From NCBI RefSeq assembly GCF_025370755.1, contig NZ_JAMXFC010000025.1, positions 36,133 through 100,132 on the forward strand: a stretch of 64,000 nucleotides of DNA. The letters run 5' to 3'. The position numbers and the translations under genes are program-made. This DNA is from Laspinema sp. D2d (GTDB taxonomy: Bacteria > Cyanobacteriota > Cyanobacteriia > Cyanobacteriales > Laspinemataceae). The first letter of the stretch is position 1, and the number at the start of each line of letters is the position of its first letter. The notes beneath the pieces were generated by a model, which did no database searches, was not told the DNA's origin, and saw nothing but the letters and a program-made list of their open reading frames with translations. Shown piece by piece: positions 51,414-62,784 of the stretch.

Positions 51414-51695
51414 TTAAACAATGACCGAACTCGGGTATTCAGCAATCGCTGGACCCACGCCCCAAGTTTCAACTCGGGCGGAGGTATGGCGGGAAAGGGG
51501 ATAAAACCGGATGCTGTCTTCCTCTAGGTTGAGCCGATCGCCCAGTCGTTTCTTGAGTTCATCAAACTTAGAACGAGTTAGGACGCATTCAAAGGTAGAA
51601 TACTGCACCCATTTTCCATAGCCTTCTAGCAAATCATGAACTTTCTTGCGCCGTTTGTTGTCAGGAATATCGTAAACCACCACATAAAACAGCAT
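51414..51695 (-). CDS. cas2: CRISPR-associated Cas2
   Basis: 93 aa, normal length. MLFYVVVYDIPDNKRRKKVHDLLEGYGKWVQYSTFEC carries the conserved YDI(P) strand with the metal-binding Asp and the basic helix. RFYPLSRHTSARVETWG closes the fold. It forms the Cas1-Cas2 spacer integrase with the gene upstream. Confidence 0.97.
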   Translation of the reverse strand: MLFYVVVYDIPDNKRRKKVHDLLEGYGKWVQYSTFECVLTRSKFDELKKRLGDRLNLEEDSIRFYPLSRHTSARVETWGVGPAIAEYPSSVIV

Positions 51696-51813
51696 CAGCG
51701 ATTGTATGTCAGTTCAGAATTTGTGGGTGGAAATATTAGACTCATCATTTTTTATTGGCTCTATTTTCATTGTAAGATAAAAGAAAACCAAAATTTATAA
51801 TTTTGGCAAAAGT

Positions 51814-52806
51814 TTAGCGAATCTGATACGGGGAGTATCCGTTGATAGGTTCATAGACAAATTGCTTGTATTCCTTAACTTGTTGATGAAGCAAATCCCA
51901 TTTTGGTTGAGCTTCTCCAAAATCATCAGTAACCGTCTCTTCCATGCGTTGCAGGAATGCTTTCAAAAACTTAGGTCGTCCAGACTCATTCAAGTAACAA
52001 CCGCCATTTTTGTAAACAAAATCATCCCGCACATCCATGATATTGCGATTTACTAGATATAAAACTAGCGAATCAACCAAGGGTGCGCGAAATTCTTCGA
52101 TTAAATCTGAAGCTAGGGCCGCATGACGATAGCTGCCCTCATGCAAACAACCGGAGTAGGGGTCAAGTCCTTGCAGTTCAATCAGCGTCAGCAGATGATT
52201 CCACAGCACTTGATATCCAAAGGACAACATGGCATTGACCGCATTCCCTGGAGGACGGCGGGACCGACCGGCAAACACAAAATCGCGAGAGTTAAGACAG
52301 TATCCAAAAGCCGAGAAATATTGGGCCGCGCCAGTCCCTTCATACCCCATCAATTGGTCAACTTGTTCTGCTTTTCCAGCTTTGGTCGTCAGATAATCCA
52401 AACTCTGAATGGCAAAAGCAACCACGTCAGAATTTTGTCGCCGTTGTTGGCGCATCAAAATCACCCGAGAGTTTTTTAGTTTAGCTTGGACGATGCGCCG
52501 TGCTACAATTAAGCGGTCTACCAAGCTCAATTCTTGTTGATACCGAGACAGTTGCCGATACCCGCGTTCAATGGGCAGAATCCGGCCATAACAGTATCCC
52601 ATCCGCGATAAATAAGCAATGGAAATATTCCGCCAAAGGCAACTTCTAATCGCTTGGGTGGTTATTTGAGATTTGCCAAACACCAGAATCATTTCTAACA
52701 GGGGCAATTGAATTTCATTTAAAATGGTATTGCGCCGTTTAACGAGCAAGAGTTCGCCATCTAAACAAACATAGCAACCTTGCTGAGAAACATATAAAGT
52801 CTGCAT
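51814..52806 (-). CDS. cas1: CRISPR-associated Cas1 integrase
   Basis: 330 aa from MQTLYVSQQG at 52806; an in-frame ATG at 52941 would add a non-homologous hydrophobic stretch. The catalytic Glu lies in GYEGTGAAQYF (about residue 155), the His in CLHEGSYRHAALASD (about 227) and the acidic residue in LIEEFRAPLVDSLV (about 240). GRSRRPPGNAVNAMLSFGY is the typical central helix. With Cas2 it inserts new spacers at the leader end. Confidence 0.97.
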   Translation of the reverse strand: MQTLYVSQQGCYVCLDGELLLVKRRNTILNEIQLPLLEMILVFGKSQITTQAIRSCLWRNISIAYLSRMGYCYGRILPIERGYRQLSRYQQELSLVDRLIVARRIVQAKLKNSRVILMRQQRRQNSDVVAFAIQSLDYLTTKAGKAEQVDQLMGYEGTGAAQYFSAFGYCLNSRDFVFAGRSRRPPGNAVNAMLSFGYQVLWNHLLTLIELQGLDPYSGCLHEGSYRHAALASDLIEEFRAPLVDSLVLYLVNRNIMDVRDDFVYKNGGCYLNESGRPKFLKAFLQRMEETVTDDFGEAQPKWDLLHQQVKEYKQFVYEPINGYSPYQIR

Positions 52807-52990
52807 AATAAATTGCCATGAAAATAATAAAAATTGGCTTAACTCCCGTTTGTCGAGCATTTTGCTCAAAAACCAACTCAATTTTAGGACAAAGCTCACA
52901 CACAAATTAATAGTTTTGATACAGATATCTTTGACGCCCAAATCTTGTCTGTAGGGGCAATTTAATCGAATGCCCCTACAAATGGAAACA

Positions 52991-53275
52991 TTAGGGACGA
53001 CGGTCTAGTTCATCATAATTGCGATTGGGGATTACTGAAGCAGCTTTTTGAGCTTGAGCATTTCGCAGCATTTCCGTTTCACCAGGATTTAAAAAACGCA
53101 CCACCCCATCGACAAAAGCTGAAGTTACTAATGTGGACAAAACCACCATTATAGTATTGGTGATAACAGCGGTTAATCCTAAAGGTGCAATCAACAAAAT
53201 AACTAAGGTGATTATGCCATTAATACAAGCGACGGCAATATGACGAATGAGAATTCCACGCATTGATAGATACAT
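52991..53275 (-). CDS. csx18: CRISPR-associated membrane protein Csx18
   Basis: 94 aa from an ATG at 53275 with AGGAG upstream. Two hydrophobic helices (AVACINGIITLVILLIAPLG; VITNTIMVVLSTLVTSAFVD) and a polar C-terminal tail. Sequence and place match Csx18 proteins of cyanobacterial type III loci. The exact role is unknown to me; a membrane-linked defence effector or adaptor is an inference. Confidence 0.75.
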   Translation of the reverse strand: MYLSMRGILIRHIAVACINGIITLVILLIAPLGLTAVITNTIMVVLSTLVTSAFVDGVVRFLNPGETEMLRNAQAQKAASVIPNRNYDELDRRP

Positions 53276-53445
53276 GAGTTTGACTCCTGATTGATGAAAG
53301 ATAGATAAATTCTGGCCGCCTTTTCGGAATTTTGGGGCAGCGCTAGGTAGATGGGGCATGAACGTTGAGGGGAATCAACCGGGGGCGATCGTACTTGTAG
53401 CAGAGATAAACAGAGTCCTCCGAAAAGTTGGGGTTTCGTGAAACT

Positions 53446-55026
53446 CTAGGGGGAACCTACCTCAGAGCGTAAAATCTCTAGTGCCCAAGCATATAATGAG
53501 CGCGATAGCGGTTGTTGAGGAATTTGCAAATGGCGACCGCAGACCTTTTGGAGACTTTCAACGATTAATTTCATCAAAAATTCTGGACTCTCAGAAACCT
53601 TCGGAAATCCATTGTTTGACCAGAGCAATTGCATCTCCTGTAAGGTTACTGGAGTTGCTTTATGAATCAAATCATTGCGCTTAAACCGAATCCCATGTAG
53701 CAGTTTGTACCATTTATCTGACTCACGGATATTTTCCAGCTTGCACCACCCATTAATTAAGCCATAAAAACCCGGTTGATAGGGTTTCCCATAAGGGTCA
53801 AAATTAGGGGGGAGGCTGATAATATTTTTTCCTAACCAATTTTCTTGCTCACTCCGAAGATAAAGCAATCGCTCGACAGTTTGAGAAAATTGCATAAAGG
53901 TGGTGGTATAGTTTTGCCGCTTTAACTGCAATTCAATTAAAAACACCGTTTCCCAGGTTTGCAAACCTGGATTGGTTCGCAACTCCAATAGCTGATCGCG
54001 CCATTGCTGCACCTGTTCAGCCCCGGCTAGTTGTTCCACCAGGCGCGATCGCAGCCACCCATTCTCAATTTGTTTGTTCTGAGCAAACCGGACAATTTCC
54101 CAATTGGTCGAAAGTGCTAAGTATCCGGCAAGCTGATATAACGGCTTATGGCGGCTTTGATGGGCTGATAACCAGACTTGAGCTTCCTGAAAATCCCCTC
54201 GTTCCCAGGCTGAAATTATACGAGAGCGCTCTAGCGGCCAAAAATATTCGCTCAAGGGAACCATTTCATAAGTTTGGGAAAGGACTGCCGACAACATCCC
54301 GTTTTCACTTGCGGGATAGGAATTAGGCGGCTCAATTGGTGAGGCATTAATCACCTGAAACTCGCGCACTAAGGCCGCCGCACAGATTTCCAGGCTTTCT
54401 GCAATTGCCGGAATAGACCCTTTATTTTCAATCATCAAGACAAATTCATTCAGGGGAGACTTTTCCCGCTGCTCTAGGGCAAAAGGCCAGATAAAATTCT
54501 CAAACTCCTCCCGAATTGCATGACGATCATTAGCATTTACCTTCAACTCCAAGACATCCACCTTGACTCCAGGCCACGTCATGTTAATCTTGCCTTTCAT
54601 CAACTGCGCCAACCAGCAGGTATCAGCCCGCCGGTAATTCCAAGGCACTGTTTCTGGCTGATTCGTTGCCCAAAGGATGATATGGTTCAGCCCTTTAGTC
54701 ACACTATCGGAAATAATTTTATGGTCCAGTAACAGTTCAACCGAACTAAAATCACCCCCCAACCATTCTTGACAATATTCATAGTAACGAGACCCCAAAT
54801 CTCGGACACTCCAAGACATAGAGGTTATGCTCGGTTCATAAAAACCCCGCTCAATCCCCAGTTCTTGATACAACTGGTTAATATGGGGAGGATGACCGCG
54901 ATCACCATCCGCCCCAAAACAGCGAACTACCCCATCTTTACTCCGCCAACCGACTTGGCGAGTTCCAACAGTAATGATTAATGTATCAACGCGCTCAATT
55001 TCGATCTGTGCAGTTGTTTTCATCAT
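53446..55026 (-). CDS. CARF-HEPN (Csx1/Csm6-like) protein
   Basis: 526 aa. The start (IERVDTLIITVGTRQVGWR) is the Rossmann-like CARF strand and glycine loop, expected to bind cyclic oligoadenylates made by Cas10. The C-terminal third carries RFKRNDLIHK, a HEPN R-x4-H ribonuclease motif at about residue 450. The combination is that of an ancillary collateral RNase of type III systems. Two adjacent ATGs (55026, 55023) could both serve. Confidence 0.8.
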   Translation of the reverse strand: MMKTTAQIEIERVDTLIITVGTRQVGWRSKDGVVRCFGADGDRGHPPHINQLYQELGIERGFYEPSITSMSWSVRDLGSRYYEYCQEWLGGDFSSVELLLDHKIISDSVTKGLNHIILWATNQPETVPWNYRRADTCWLAQLMKGKINMTWPGVKVDVLELKVNANDRHAIREEFENFIWPFALEQREKSPLNEFVLMIENKGSIPAIAESLEICAAALVREFQVINASPIEPPNSYPASENGMLSAVLSQTYEMVPLSEYFWPLERSRIISAWERGDFQEAQVWLSAHQSRHKPLYQLAGYLALSTNWEIVRFAQNKQIENGWLRSRLVEQLAGAEQVQQWRDQLLELRTNPGLQTWETVFLIELQLKRQNYTTTFMQFSQTVERLLYLRSEQENWLGKNIISLPPNFDPYGKPYQPGFYGLINGWCKLENIRESDKWYKLLHGIRFKRNDLIHKATPVTLQEMQLLWSNNGFPKVSESPEFLMKLIVESLQKVCGRHLQIPQQPLSRSLYAWALEILRSEVGSP

Positions 55027-55228
55027 GATTTTTCCATCCATCCTAAAGTTTAAGTGCCTTCTCAATAAAAGCCCCTCAGAAATTGCTATTCATTCCAGTA
55101 AAAAACCTGAATGAGAAAGCCAGTTGGACAAATCAAGAGTAGTCATATTTGTCCAAAATGGCTTTTAAAATTAGAGTTTATTCACCCAAATGATGAGAAA
55201 ATTTGCCAATCACCAACAAAAATTAAAC
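55027..55228. other. Intergenic gap between the RAMP fusion and CARF-HEPN genes
   Basis: About 200 bases. GGACAAATATGACTACTCTTG-type sequence recurs in inverted form (ATTTGTCC, GGACAAAT), which can form a hairpin near 55120-55155. Confidence 0.4.
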
Positions 55229-57187
55229 CTAGGTCATCGGCCAAATTTGAGCGGGTTGTCTTAACAAATTAAGGTAGTTTTTACGCGGATCTGCGGTTGC
55301 ACCAAACACGGTCACGACTTGATAAGCATCTAAATCAGCTATCCAAATAGGAGACGGAACTGCTCCGCGTTGAACCCCACCACACAAACTTTTAGCCTGA
55401 TCAAAGTTCTTATTGTTTTCCAGGTTATGGAATTCTTGGTGAAGAAGATTTAAGGCATAAGGCTTATCTTGGTTTTGGCCCGAAACAACAACTATTCGAC
55501 AATTGCGATCAACCGCTTCACTCCAACGATTGCTGGTGACTTGTCCCACTTGTAACGGTGAACGGGGATTTACAGCAAGCTGAGTCACCTGGTTTAAAGC
55601 TTGGTAAAATTCCTGCAACCGCTGTTGAAAACGTTGCTTAAATTCCTGGATAGTATCCGGTAGGTTCCAGAAGGAATCTTTGGTTTCGGGGTATAACGTA
55701 GACCCTCGATACCAGGGCGCTCGTTCGCGGTTCTGGCGGGAATAACAAGGACGCCGCGCCCCTTGTCCGATTCCTCCTAAATGAAACATCATCCAAGTGA
55801 GAGTTTTGAACAAAGAAGAGATCGCCTGTTGCCGGTTACCAGGTGCTTCGGGGGAATAGCGCAGGACGAGGATTCCCACCTGTTCACCACAATCGTCATT
55901 TTTTCCTTGGTGGTTAGGACTGGGTTCTCTTTGAGTGACTTTCCCCTCTAAAATCTCAACTCGTAGCCATCCCCATTGCTTGGGGTTAATGCCACCAAAG
56001 AATTGAGCTTCCCAGCGCTGAACTTCCTCTGGGGGTAAGACACCCAAAGTAAAGCTGCGGAACCAATAGCGCAACATCGATTTAAAGGCGATCGGGCGAA
56101 CTTCTGAATCCGGTTGTCCGCGCATCTGCCATTCTTGACGTCTATCGTTCCAATTCCATTGGGTAAACTTTTGGCGTCCGTGAATCAGTTGACCTTGCAG
56201 GGTAAATTCTAGGCGGAAAAATTCATCCTTGGGTTGACCAGCACCGGCTCGGATGAGTTCTCCATAGCCACTATTAACTTGAGAGCCAATTCCCCCTTGC
56301 AACCCGGTCACCAACCATGCTTTAACTTGGTCTAAAATTTTGGCATCGCTGCAATTGCTAACCAAGCGTAATCCAATTAAAAATGTGGGTTCTTCTAGGG
56401 AGAAAAACGGATTAGGATTGGGACTATAATTAGGTAAAGAATCTCCATCCCATTTCCAGATGTTGTTTGCCATATCCACCTTTAATCCAGCTTTGTTAGG
56501 CAGGGGATAAGCATCAAGGAAGACCACTTTACCATAGCGATCACTCCCTTCGGCATCCAGAGAACCAAACCAAGGGGCAATCTGCTTTTCGGCTTCCTTC
56601 CAGCCTACCCCTTCTGCTACCATCCGTTCTCGAATCGCCTGGGTTCTAGCAACCCCACGCAAAGTTGCCGAAGGAATGTAAGGCATCCCCAAAGCATCAA
56701 AAGCAGGTAATAGAATGCTTTCAGGTCCCCGATGTCCGCCGACTCGAATCCGCCAGGGACATTTAACTTGAAAAGTATTCTTTTCACCGGCGATTGCTTT
56801 GGTGCGATCGCCCAGTTGTTGCAGTCGCCGCTGATACTGGGCGTTTTCCTCTGCCAGTTGCAAAAGCTGCAACTTTGTACCATCTTTTTGTGGAGCTTCA
56901 AGCGATCGCATCCAGCGTAGATACTCTACAAAACTGGCAGTGCGATCGGGTTGCGGTGGGTGATCGGGAAATAACCAGGGAGACGGAGGCGAATTTTGAT
57001 TCCCACCGTCACCTGGATTCCCGCCGCTACCTGGATTCCCGCCACTACCTGGATTCCCGCCACCTCGGTTAGCACCGACTGGAGGAATAACCCGGCGAGG
57101 GACTGTATTTTCAGCAGGAGTTGGGCGGATTGGAGGAGTTGCAGGAGGCTGGGGTCTGTTCGGACGTTGTACTGGATCGGGTGTCAT
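55229..57187 (-). CDS. Cmr6-Cmr1 fusion RAMP protein
   Basis: 652 aa. A Pro-rich N-terminus with GGNPGSG-type repeats (residues 40-65), then a Cmr6-like domain (about 130-330: GMPYIPSATLRGVARTQAIR, GKVVFLDAYPLPN, and the Gly-rich loop GLQGGIGSQVNSGYGEL). A Cmr1-like domain follows (about 340 to the end: RPIAFKSMLRYWFRSFTLG, AQFFGG, GGIGQGARRPCYS). No separate cmr1 or cmr6 exists here, so the fusion would supply both backbone subunits of the effector. Assignment of domain order is from motifs. Confidence 0.8.
   Translation of the reverse strand: MTPDPVQRPNRPQPPATPPIRPTPAENTVPRRVIPPVGANRGGGNPGSGGNPGSGGNPGDGGNQNSPPSPWLFPDHPPQPDRTASFVEYLRWMRSLEAPQKDGTKLQLLQLAEENAQYQRRLQQLGDRTKAIAGEKNTFQVKCPWRIRVGGHRGPESILLPAFDALGMPYIPSATLRGVARTQAIRERMVAEGVGWKEAEKQIAPWFGSLDAEGSDRYGKVVFLDAYPLPNKAGLKVDMANNIWKWDGDSLPNYSPNPNPFFSLEEPTFLIGLRLVSNCSDAKILDQVKAWLVTGLQGGIGSQVNSGYGELIRAGAGQPKDEFFRLEFTLQGQLIHGRQKFTQWNWNDRRQEWQMRGQPDSEVRPIAFKSMLRYWFRSFTLGVLPPEEVQRWEAQFFGGINPKQWGWLRVEILEGKVTQREPSPNHQGKNDDCGEQVGILVLRYSPEAPGNRQQAISSLFKTLTWMMFHLGGIGQGARRPCYSRQNRERAPWYRGSTLYPETKDSFWNLPDTIQEFKQRFQQRLQEFYQALNQVTQLAVNPRSPLQVGQVTSNRWSEAVDRNCRIVVVSGQNQDKPYALNLLHQEFHNLENNKNFDQAKSLCGGVQRGAVPSPIWIADLDAYQVVTVFGATADPRKNYLNLLRQPAQIWPMT
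56996..57062 (-). repeat. 21-bp repeats encoding Gly-rich linker
   Basis: CCGCCRCTACCTGGATTCCC units repeat three to four times and encode GGNPGSG in the fusion protein. Confidence 0.8.
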
Positions 57188-57190
57188 GAT

Positions 57191-57589
57191 TTAATCCTCT
57201 CCAGAAACATCGTGATAAACAGCAGTCGCCCAAAAACTAAACTCTCGTGCCAAAGCTAATCCCAAGCCGGTCAATCCTAAATACTCATCGGTTTGCAAGT
57301 TTTTGAGGGTAGTTAAGCCGCGATCGCCGGTTAGGTTGGCATTCTGCAAATTAGCAAGGGTCTGTAAACACTCGAAATACTTACGAACGACCTGCCTTTT
57401 CCCTTCTTGGCTGAGGGCCTGTTCTTCAGCTTTCAGGCGCATCATGCCCCAAGTAGAAAGATAGGTATAAAGTTCAACCGCTTGATTTTTCTGTTCTTTG
57501 AGGCGAGTGTTCTCCTGAGTTTGCGATCGCAACCCAGACAGCGCCTCATAAACGGGAGTTGCAATAGTACGCGGGTCAAAAGTCATCAT
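57191..57589 (-). CDS. cmr5: CRISPR-associated Cmr5, small subunit
   Basis: 132 aa, all-helical, as in the Cmr5/Cas11 family. A helical core (QAVELYTYLSTWGMMRLKAE) and the C-terminal FSFWATAVYHDVSGED. It ends 3 bases before the RAMP fusion start. It lines the groove along the crRNA-target duplex. Confidence 0.85.
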   Translation of the reverse strand: MMTFDPRTIATPVYEALSGLRSQTQENTRLKEQKNQAVELYTYLSTWGMMRLKAEEQALSQEGKRQVVRKYFECLQTLANLQNANLTGDRGLTTLKNLQTDEYLGLTGLGLALAREFSFWATAVYHDVSGED

Positions 57590-57727
57590 GGTTACTCCTT
57601 GGAGTCAATCAATACATGGAAATTGGGGAATAACCCGTTTAGACGGGTCTTGTTCCTATCTCTGAATTCTTTAGAAGAAGTACAGCTTGTATTTACAAAG
57701 AGGCTCTCCTTACAAGTTCTAACAAGG

Positions 57728-58566
57728 TCAAATTGACCATTGCTGAACGAATCCGCGTCCTAGACTTTCTTGACCCCCAATCTGGATAATTTCTTGGCGA
57801 CTCAACAAATTTTCAAATGCAGCCTGAGAACTTTCGCGGGTCCCATTTGCCTGGGATGTAACGCCCCAAGGAAAATACATCACAGTATCCGGTGGAATGG
57901 CTTCCTCGTAGCGAAAACCGCCCTCGACGGATTTATGCTCATCTAACTTAACTTTCACCTGCCGCCAGAGACTCATTTGGATTAATGTCATACAATGTTG
58001 GTCAGGCAAGACCAAAACGCGATCAATACTTTGACTAGCTGGATGCTGCGGAATAAATGCTTGCCAGTTGTTCCAGTCTTGTAACTCATTGGAACGGATA
58101 ATCGCATCTTTGAGATAAATCCCTGACTGATTTTTTTTCACATTGCTCAAATAGGAGTCCGCAGGAATTTCAGGTAGAGTCGGATTAAACCGCTTCCAGC
58201 GACGGAGTAACATTGGGCAGCTAATCCAAATCACGCCATGACTCAGGGAAGGTACAGGCAGCCACAATAAAGAACCATCTCCAATCCAGACATCTCCTTG
58301 TTCGAGTTGGGTGATTGTCTTACCTGTTTGGGATTGGTATTCTGCCAAAAACTCTTGATTGTCCAAATCTTTCAAGTCTGGGCCAAAGAGTTGAGTGCGA
58401 AGTACGCGATTGTCCACATTAGCTCGTTGGCGTCCCCGAATCGTACTTGATGGAATATAAGGTAAATCCGTATGAGATTCACGGGCAATTCCCAACAGGT
58501 TCCCTTCTTGAGTTGTGCCGCCGGTATGTAATGGGGCTAAGAGATATAGATAAACTAACTGAGTCA

Positions 58567-58567
<1 letters not shown>
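57728..58567 (-). CDS. cmr4: CRISPR-associated Cmr4, Cas7-type backbone subunit
   Basis: 279 aa from MTQLVYLYLLAPLHTGG at 58567, which overlaps the cmr3 stop by one base. LHTGG is the typical Cmr4 start and DLPYIPSSTIRGRQR the conserved RAMP loop. Cmr4 cleaves target RNA at 6-nt intervals. The C-terminal GGQESLGRGF is the G-rich loop. Confidence 0.92.
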
Positions 58568-59688
<1,121 letters not shown>

Positions 59689-62600
59689 TTAATTTGGACC
59701 TCCTAACTTAATCTGGCGACTACGCAGCACAAAAGCAGCCAGTTTCAGCCAGTTTTTGACCTCGGCTTCTTCATGTTGGGTTTCGGTGGTCTGGTATAAC
59801 CCGGTGAGAAATTCGCTCAAGGTCTCTTGAAATTTAGCTTTCAAGGCATCATCGCCTTTGAACACCTCACGACGGCTACAAAAGGCGATGCTCCAAGGCA
59901 TAATGGCGTCGGCACAGGGAACCGGATGTTGACTCCACACCTCGGCGGCTTGCTCAAATAGGGCAGAATCTAGGGCAGGGAAATCTAAGTTAATGCCATC
60001 TAACTTAGGGAAATCCAACAGCGATCGCCACTGATCAAATACATTGAACTTGGCCGTTGCCTTAAGAATATTTCCATTGCCATAGAGGACCCGTACTTGG
60101 ACCGCATCTTTAACTTTTCCCTCGGGACTACGATGGTCCTTGGCTCCCTCTTCCGCCGCCCAGAGATTTTCTAAAGCGATTGCCAGGGGAACGGAATGAT
60201 GAGCTAGGACTATGCCAAAGCTAATACTGGCTAGTGAACCCATCGTAAACAAAGGCCGCTGAGAAAGATTTTTGGGCAACTTTTCCCCTTGCCAGCGCCA
60301 ATAGTCCCCCTCACTGGTAAATTCCCCTTTCGGGTCGCTGCCGCCCTTGAAACATTGGCGAATATCCCAAAGCCAGCTATCCCATTCCCATAAGTTGGTG
60401 TAGGCCAAAACGTCATCGCCACCACCATAAATCAACCGTCCGGCATGGCGCACTTCGGTTAAATAGGGGACTAACTGATTGGAAAAATCCAACAAGGCGC
60501 GACTCAGGGCGTTATGACTCGCTGGACCCATACGTTTTTGGCACTCTAGGAACTTCTCTAGGGACTCACGAACGGCTAAGTCCGGGATTTGGTCTTGCAA
60601 GGCTTTGGGAATATACTTCTTATAGGCTTGCAAGGGTTCACCTTTGAGCCAGTTGCTCATCCCATCGCCATCGCCAGCGGCGAGGACATACCAATCCGTT
60701 GGATTAGCGCCAGAGGGGAACCATTGGCTGATGGCCTCACGCAGTTTCCGAAGTTCTTCTTGTTTCTGCTGTTTTTGCTCGGTTTTAGTCAGGACCGCCC
60801 CGGCTGTCTGCGCTTGTGGTTCAAACTCTTCAATGTACCATCCGGCATTTAAAACCCGGGGATGAGGCCATTCGGGATGTTGGTCCGCGATCCAAGGAAT
60901 TCCCCAAGATTGGGGTTCCCCCTTAGAATTCTTTTTAATCCAAGGAAGATCGCTTAAACTTTCGCAAGCCTTCTGATAGTAAGCCAAGGCTTCTTGTTGT
61001 TGGGGATGATGTCGCAACCATCCGGCGACCCCCGAAGTCAAGTCAGGATAATAGAGCTGCAATCGGGTTTGGGGCTGGTGCAATAAATCGGGCAGAATCC
61101 GGTGCAATCCCCGTTTAAGCACTTCGGTGGCATTCAGTTCTTCAATCCCATCAAATAATCCGACCGACCGCTGCCAATCTTTGGCCGTCTCTCCTTCGGT
61201 GACCCAATCGGGACCGTTATGGACTACTGGACCTATCCCCGAAATAGTAGACCGGGGTCCAAAGGCAGACGGAATATTCCAAGTCCGCGAATTTTTCACC
61301 GCCGTCAACGCAAACCGGGTTTGGTCGAAAATGCTGGCCCACCAAGAACCCACATTCAAATTCGGCTGTCTGGCTTTATAAGATTGTGACCGTTGGCGGC
61401 GATCGCGCCAATCTTCGACAACGCTACTCTGATAAGTTTCGGCCACAAATTGCGCTTCGGCCTCCACCAGTAAATCGGATGCTGGACGAGCAAACTGATT
61501 TTGGACTTTTTGCCAAGTTTGATAACTTTGAGGTTGACGTGGGGACTGGTGCAGTTCCAAAAGGCGATCGCCCAGGGGTAAGGCCGTCCAATAGGTTTGC
61601 CACTGCGCTTTGAGCCAGTCGGACCAAGTATGGGGGTTGAGTTTGGGCATCCATTTTTGACTGTTTTGCAAATCCGCCAACACTTGGTTTCCCAAACTCA
61701 GCCATTCTTCCTGGAGGGTTTGTTCAGCCTGTTGCATTGCGGCGCACACCGGATTTTTTACTTGCCCCTTGCCGGTGCTACCTGCCCCGTTATCTGGCAG
61801 AATCATCACCAACACATTAGGAAATCCAGCGGTGAGCAGTTGCCGTTCGCTAGGGGATTCAATCCACTCGGAAAAGCCAGGATATTTTGACAACAGCCAA
61901 CAGTCAATGAGCGGTTGGGCATAGAGGCAGGGATACACCAGGGTGTCCGGGCCGTATTTCCAAGCAAGCGCCCAAGCGACCTTAGCAGACAAATAATGGA
62001 GTAACCAAGACCCCGCCCAAAAGTCGCGCATCTTACGGCTGGCTTTGATGAGTTCCTGCACCGGCGTGAAGCTAAAAATGCCTACATAAGGACGGGATTG
62101 GTGATAATCTTTGCCTTGGATGGCCCGCTTCCGGGGATAATTATTTGGGTCACAATGATAACCTGCTAAAGCCCCAGCCAAAGCTGAAGTCATGGTGGTA
62201 TGACTCCATACGGACGCATCGGGAATCCGAGTATCTGCCGGGAGTAAGGGCAACGTGGATTCTTCTGAGAGGTTCGCCGTCTGGTCTAGGGCGCGGGAGA
62301 GGGCCACGGGATAGCAGCGCCATAACCACCAGTAAACTTGCCGTACATCCGTACAAGTGCGGATACTGTCGGGAATCAAACTAGCTTCAACTTCCGCTAA
62401 CCATTTGCTTCGATTAGTCTTGTCATTGAGCAAGAAATCGTGCCATTCGGCTAACTTAAGGGTTTGTTTGGCTCCCGAAAGTAGATGTTTGATTTCTAAG
62501 CCGTTCTCGTCATAATCTACCGCTTTATGACCGGGCAGACGACCCAGGGCAGCGCGATCGCTGGCTGAGGCAATCAAATCGCACAAGCCAATCTGTTTCA

Positions 62601-62784
62601 ACCAGTTGCTATTATAGACAGACTCCTTATAAGACTTGGCTTTCGGGGATATCCAGCCCTCCATGCAAGCCAGTGATCGCCATGCTCCTTCGCTACCGCG
62701 TCCCACATTCGTATGTAATGCTTTGAGCGCTGGATCATGGAGCAATCCCCAGATCTTCGCTTGCCAATAGGGTATATTTGTCAT
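59689..62784 (-). CDS. cmr2: CRISPR-associated Cas10/Cmr2
   Basis: 1031 aa. An HD-type nuclease motif near the N-terminus (LLHDPALKALH, His16-Asp17). A first palm region with AAGDGDGMSNWLKG (about residue 706) and the second palm with the cyclase motif YGGGDDVLAY (about 785). Intact GGDD predicts synthesis of cyclic oligoadenylates to activate the CARF-HEPN protein downstream. First gene of the operon. Confidence 0.95.
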   Translation of the reverse strand: MTNIPYWQAKIWGLLHDPALKALHTNVGRGSEGAWRSLACMEGWISPKAKSYKESVYNSNWLKQIGLCDLIASASDRAALGRLPGHKAVDYDENGLEIKHLLSGAKQTLKLAEWHDFLLNDKTNRSKWLAEVEASLIPDSIRTCTDVRQVYWWLWRCYPVALSRALDQTANLSEESTLPLLPADTRIPDASVWSHTTMTSALAGALAGYHCDPNNYPRKRAIQGKDYHQSRPYVGIFSFTPVQELIKASRKMRDFWAGSWLLHYLSAKVAWALAWKYGPDTLVYPCLYAQPLIDCWLLSKYPGFSEWIESPSERQLLTAGFPNVLVMILPDNGAGSTGKGQVKNPVCAAMQQAEQTLQEEWLSLGNQVLADLQNSQKWMPKLNPHTWSDWLKAQWQTYWTALPLGDRLLELHQSPRQPQSYQTWQKVQNQFARPASDLLVEAEAQFVAETYQSSVVEDWRDRRQRSQSYKARQPNLNVGSWWASIFDQTRFALTAVKNSRTWNIPSAFGPRSTISGIGPVVHNGPDWVTEGETAKDWQRSVGLFDGIEELNATEVLKRGLHRILPDLLHQPQTRLQLYYPDLTSGVAGWLRHHPQQQEALAYYQKACESLSDLPWIKKNSKGEPQSWGIPWIADQHPEWPHPRVLNAGWYIEEFEPQAQTAGAVLTKTEQKQQKQEELRKLREAISQWFPSGANPTDWYVLAAGDGDGMSNWLKGEPLQAYKKYIPKALQDQIPDLAVRESLEKFLECQKRMGPASHNALSRALLDFSNQLVPYLTEVRHAGRLIYGGGDDVLAYTNLWEWDSWLWDIRQCFKGGSDPKGEFTSEGDYWRWQGEKLPKNLSQRPLFTMGSLASISFGIVLAHHSVPLAIALENLWAAEEGAKDHRSPEGKVKDAVQVRVLYGNGNILKATAKFNVFDQWRSLLDFPKLDGINLDFPALDSALFEQAAEVWSQHPVPCADAIMPWSIAFCSRREVFKGDDALKAKFQETLSEFLTGLYQTTETQHEEAEVKNWLKLAAFVLRSRQIKLGGPN

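Noticed and set aside
51814..52941. Longer Cas1 start at 52941
   Set aside because: The extra 45 residues are hydrophobic and not part of Cas1; MQTLYV at 52806 is the normal N-terminus.
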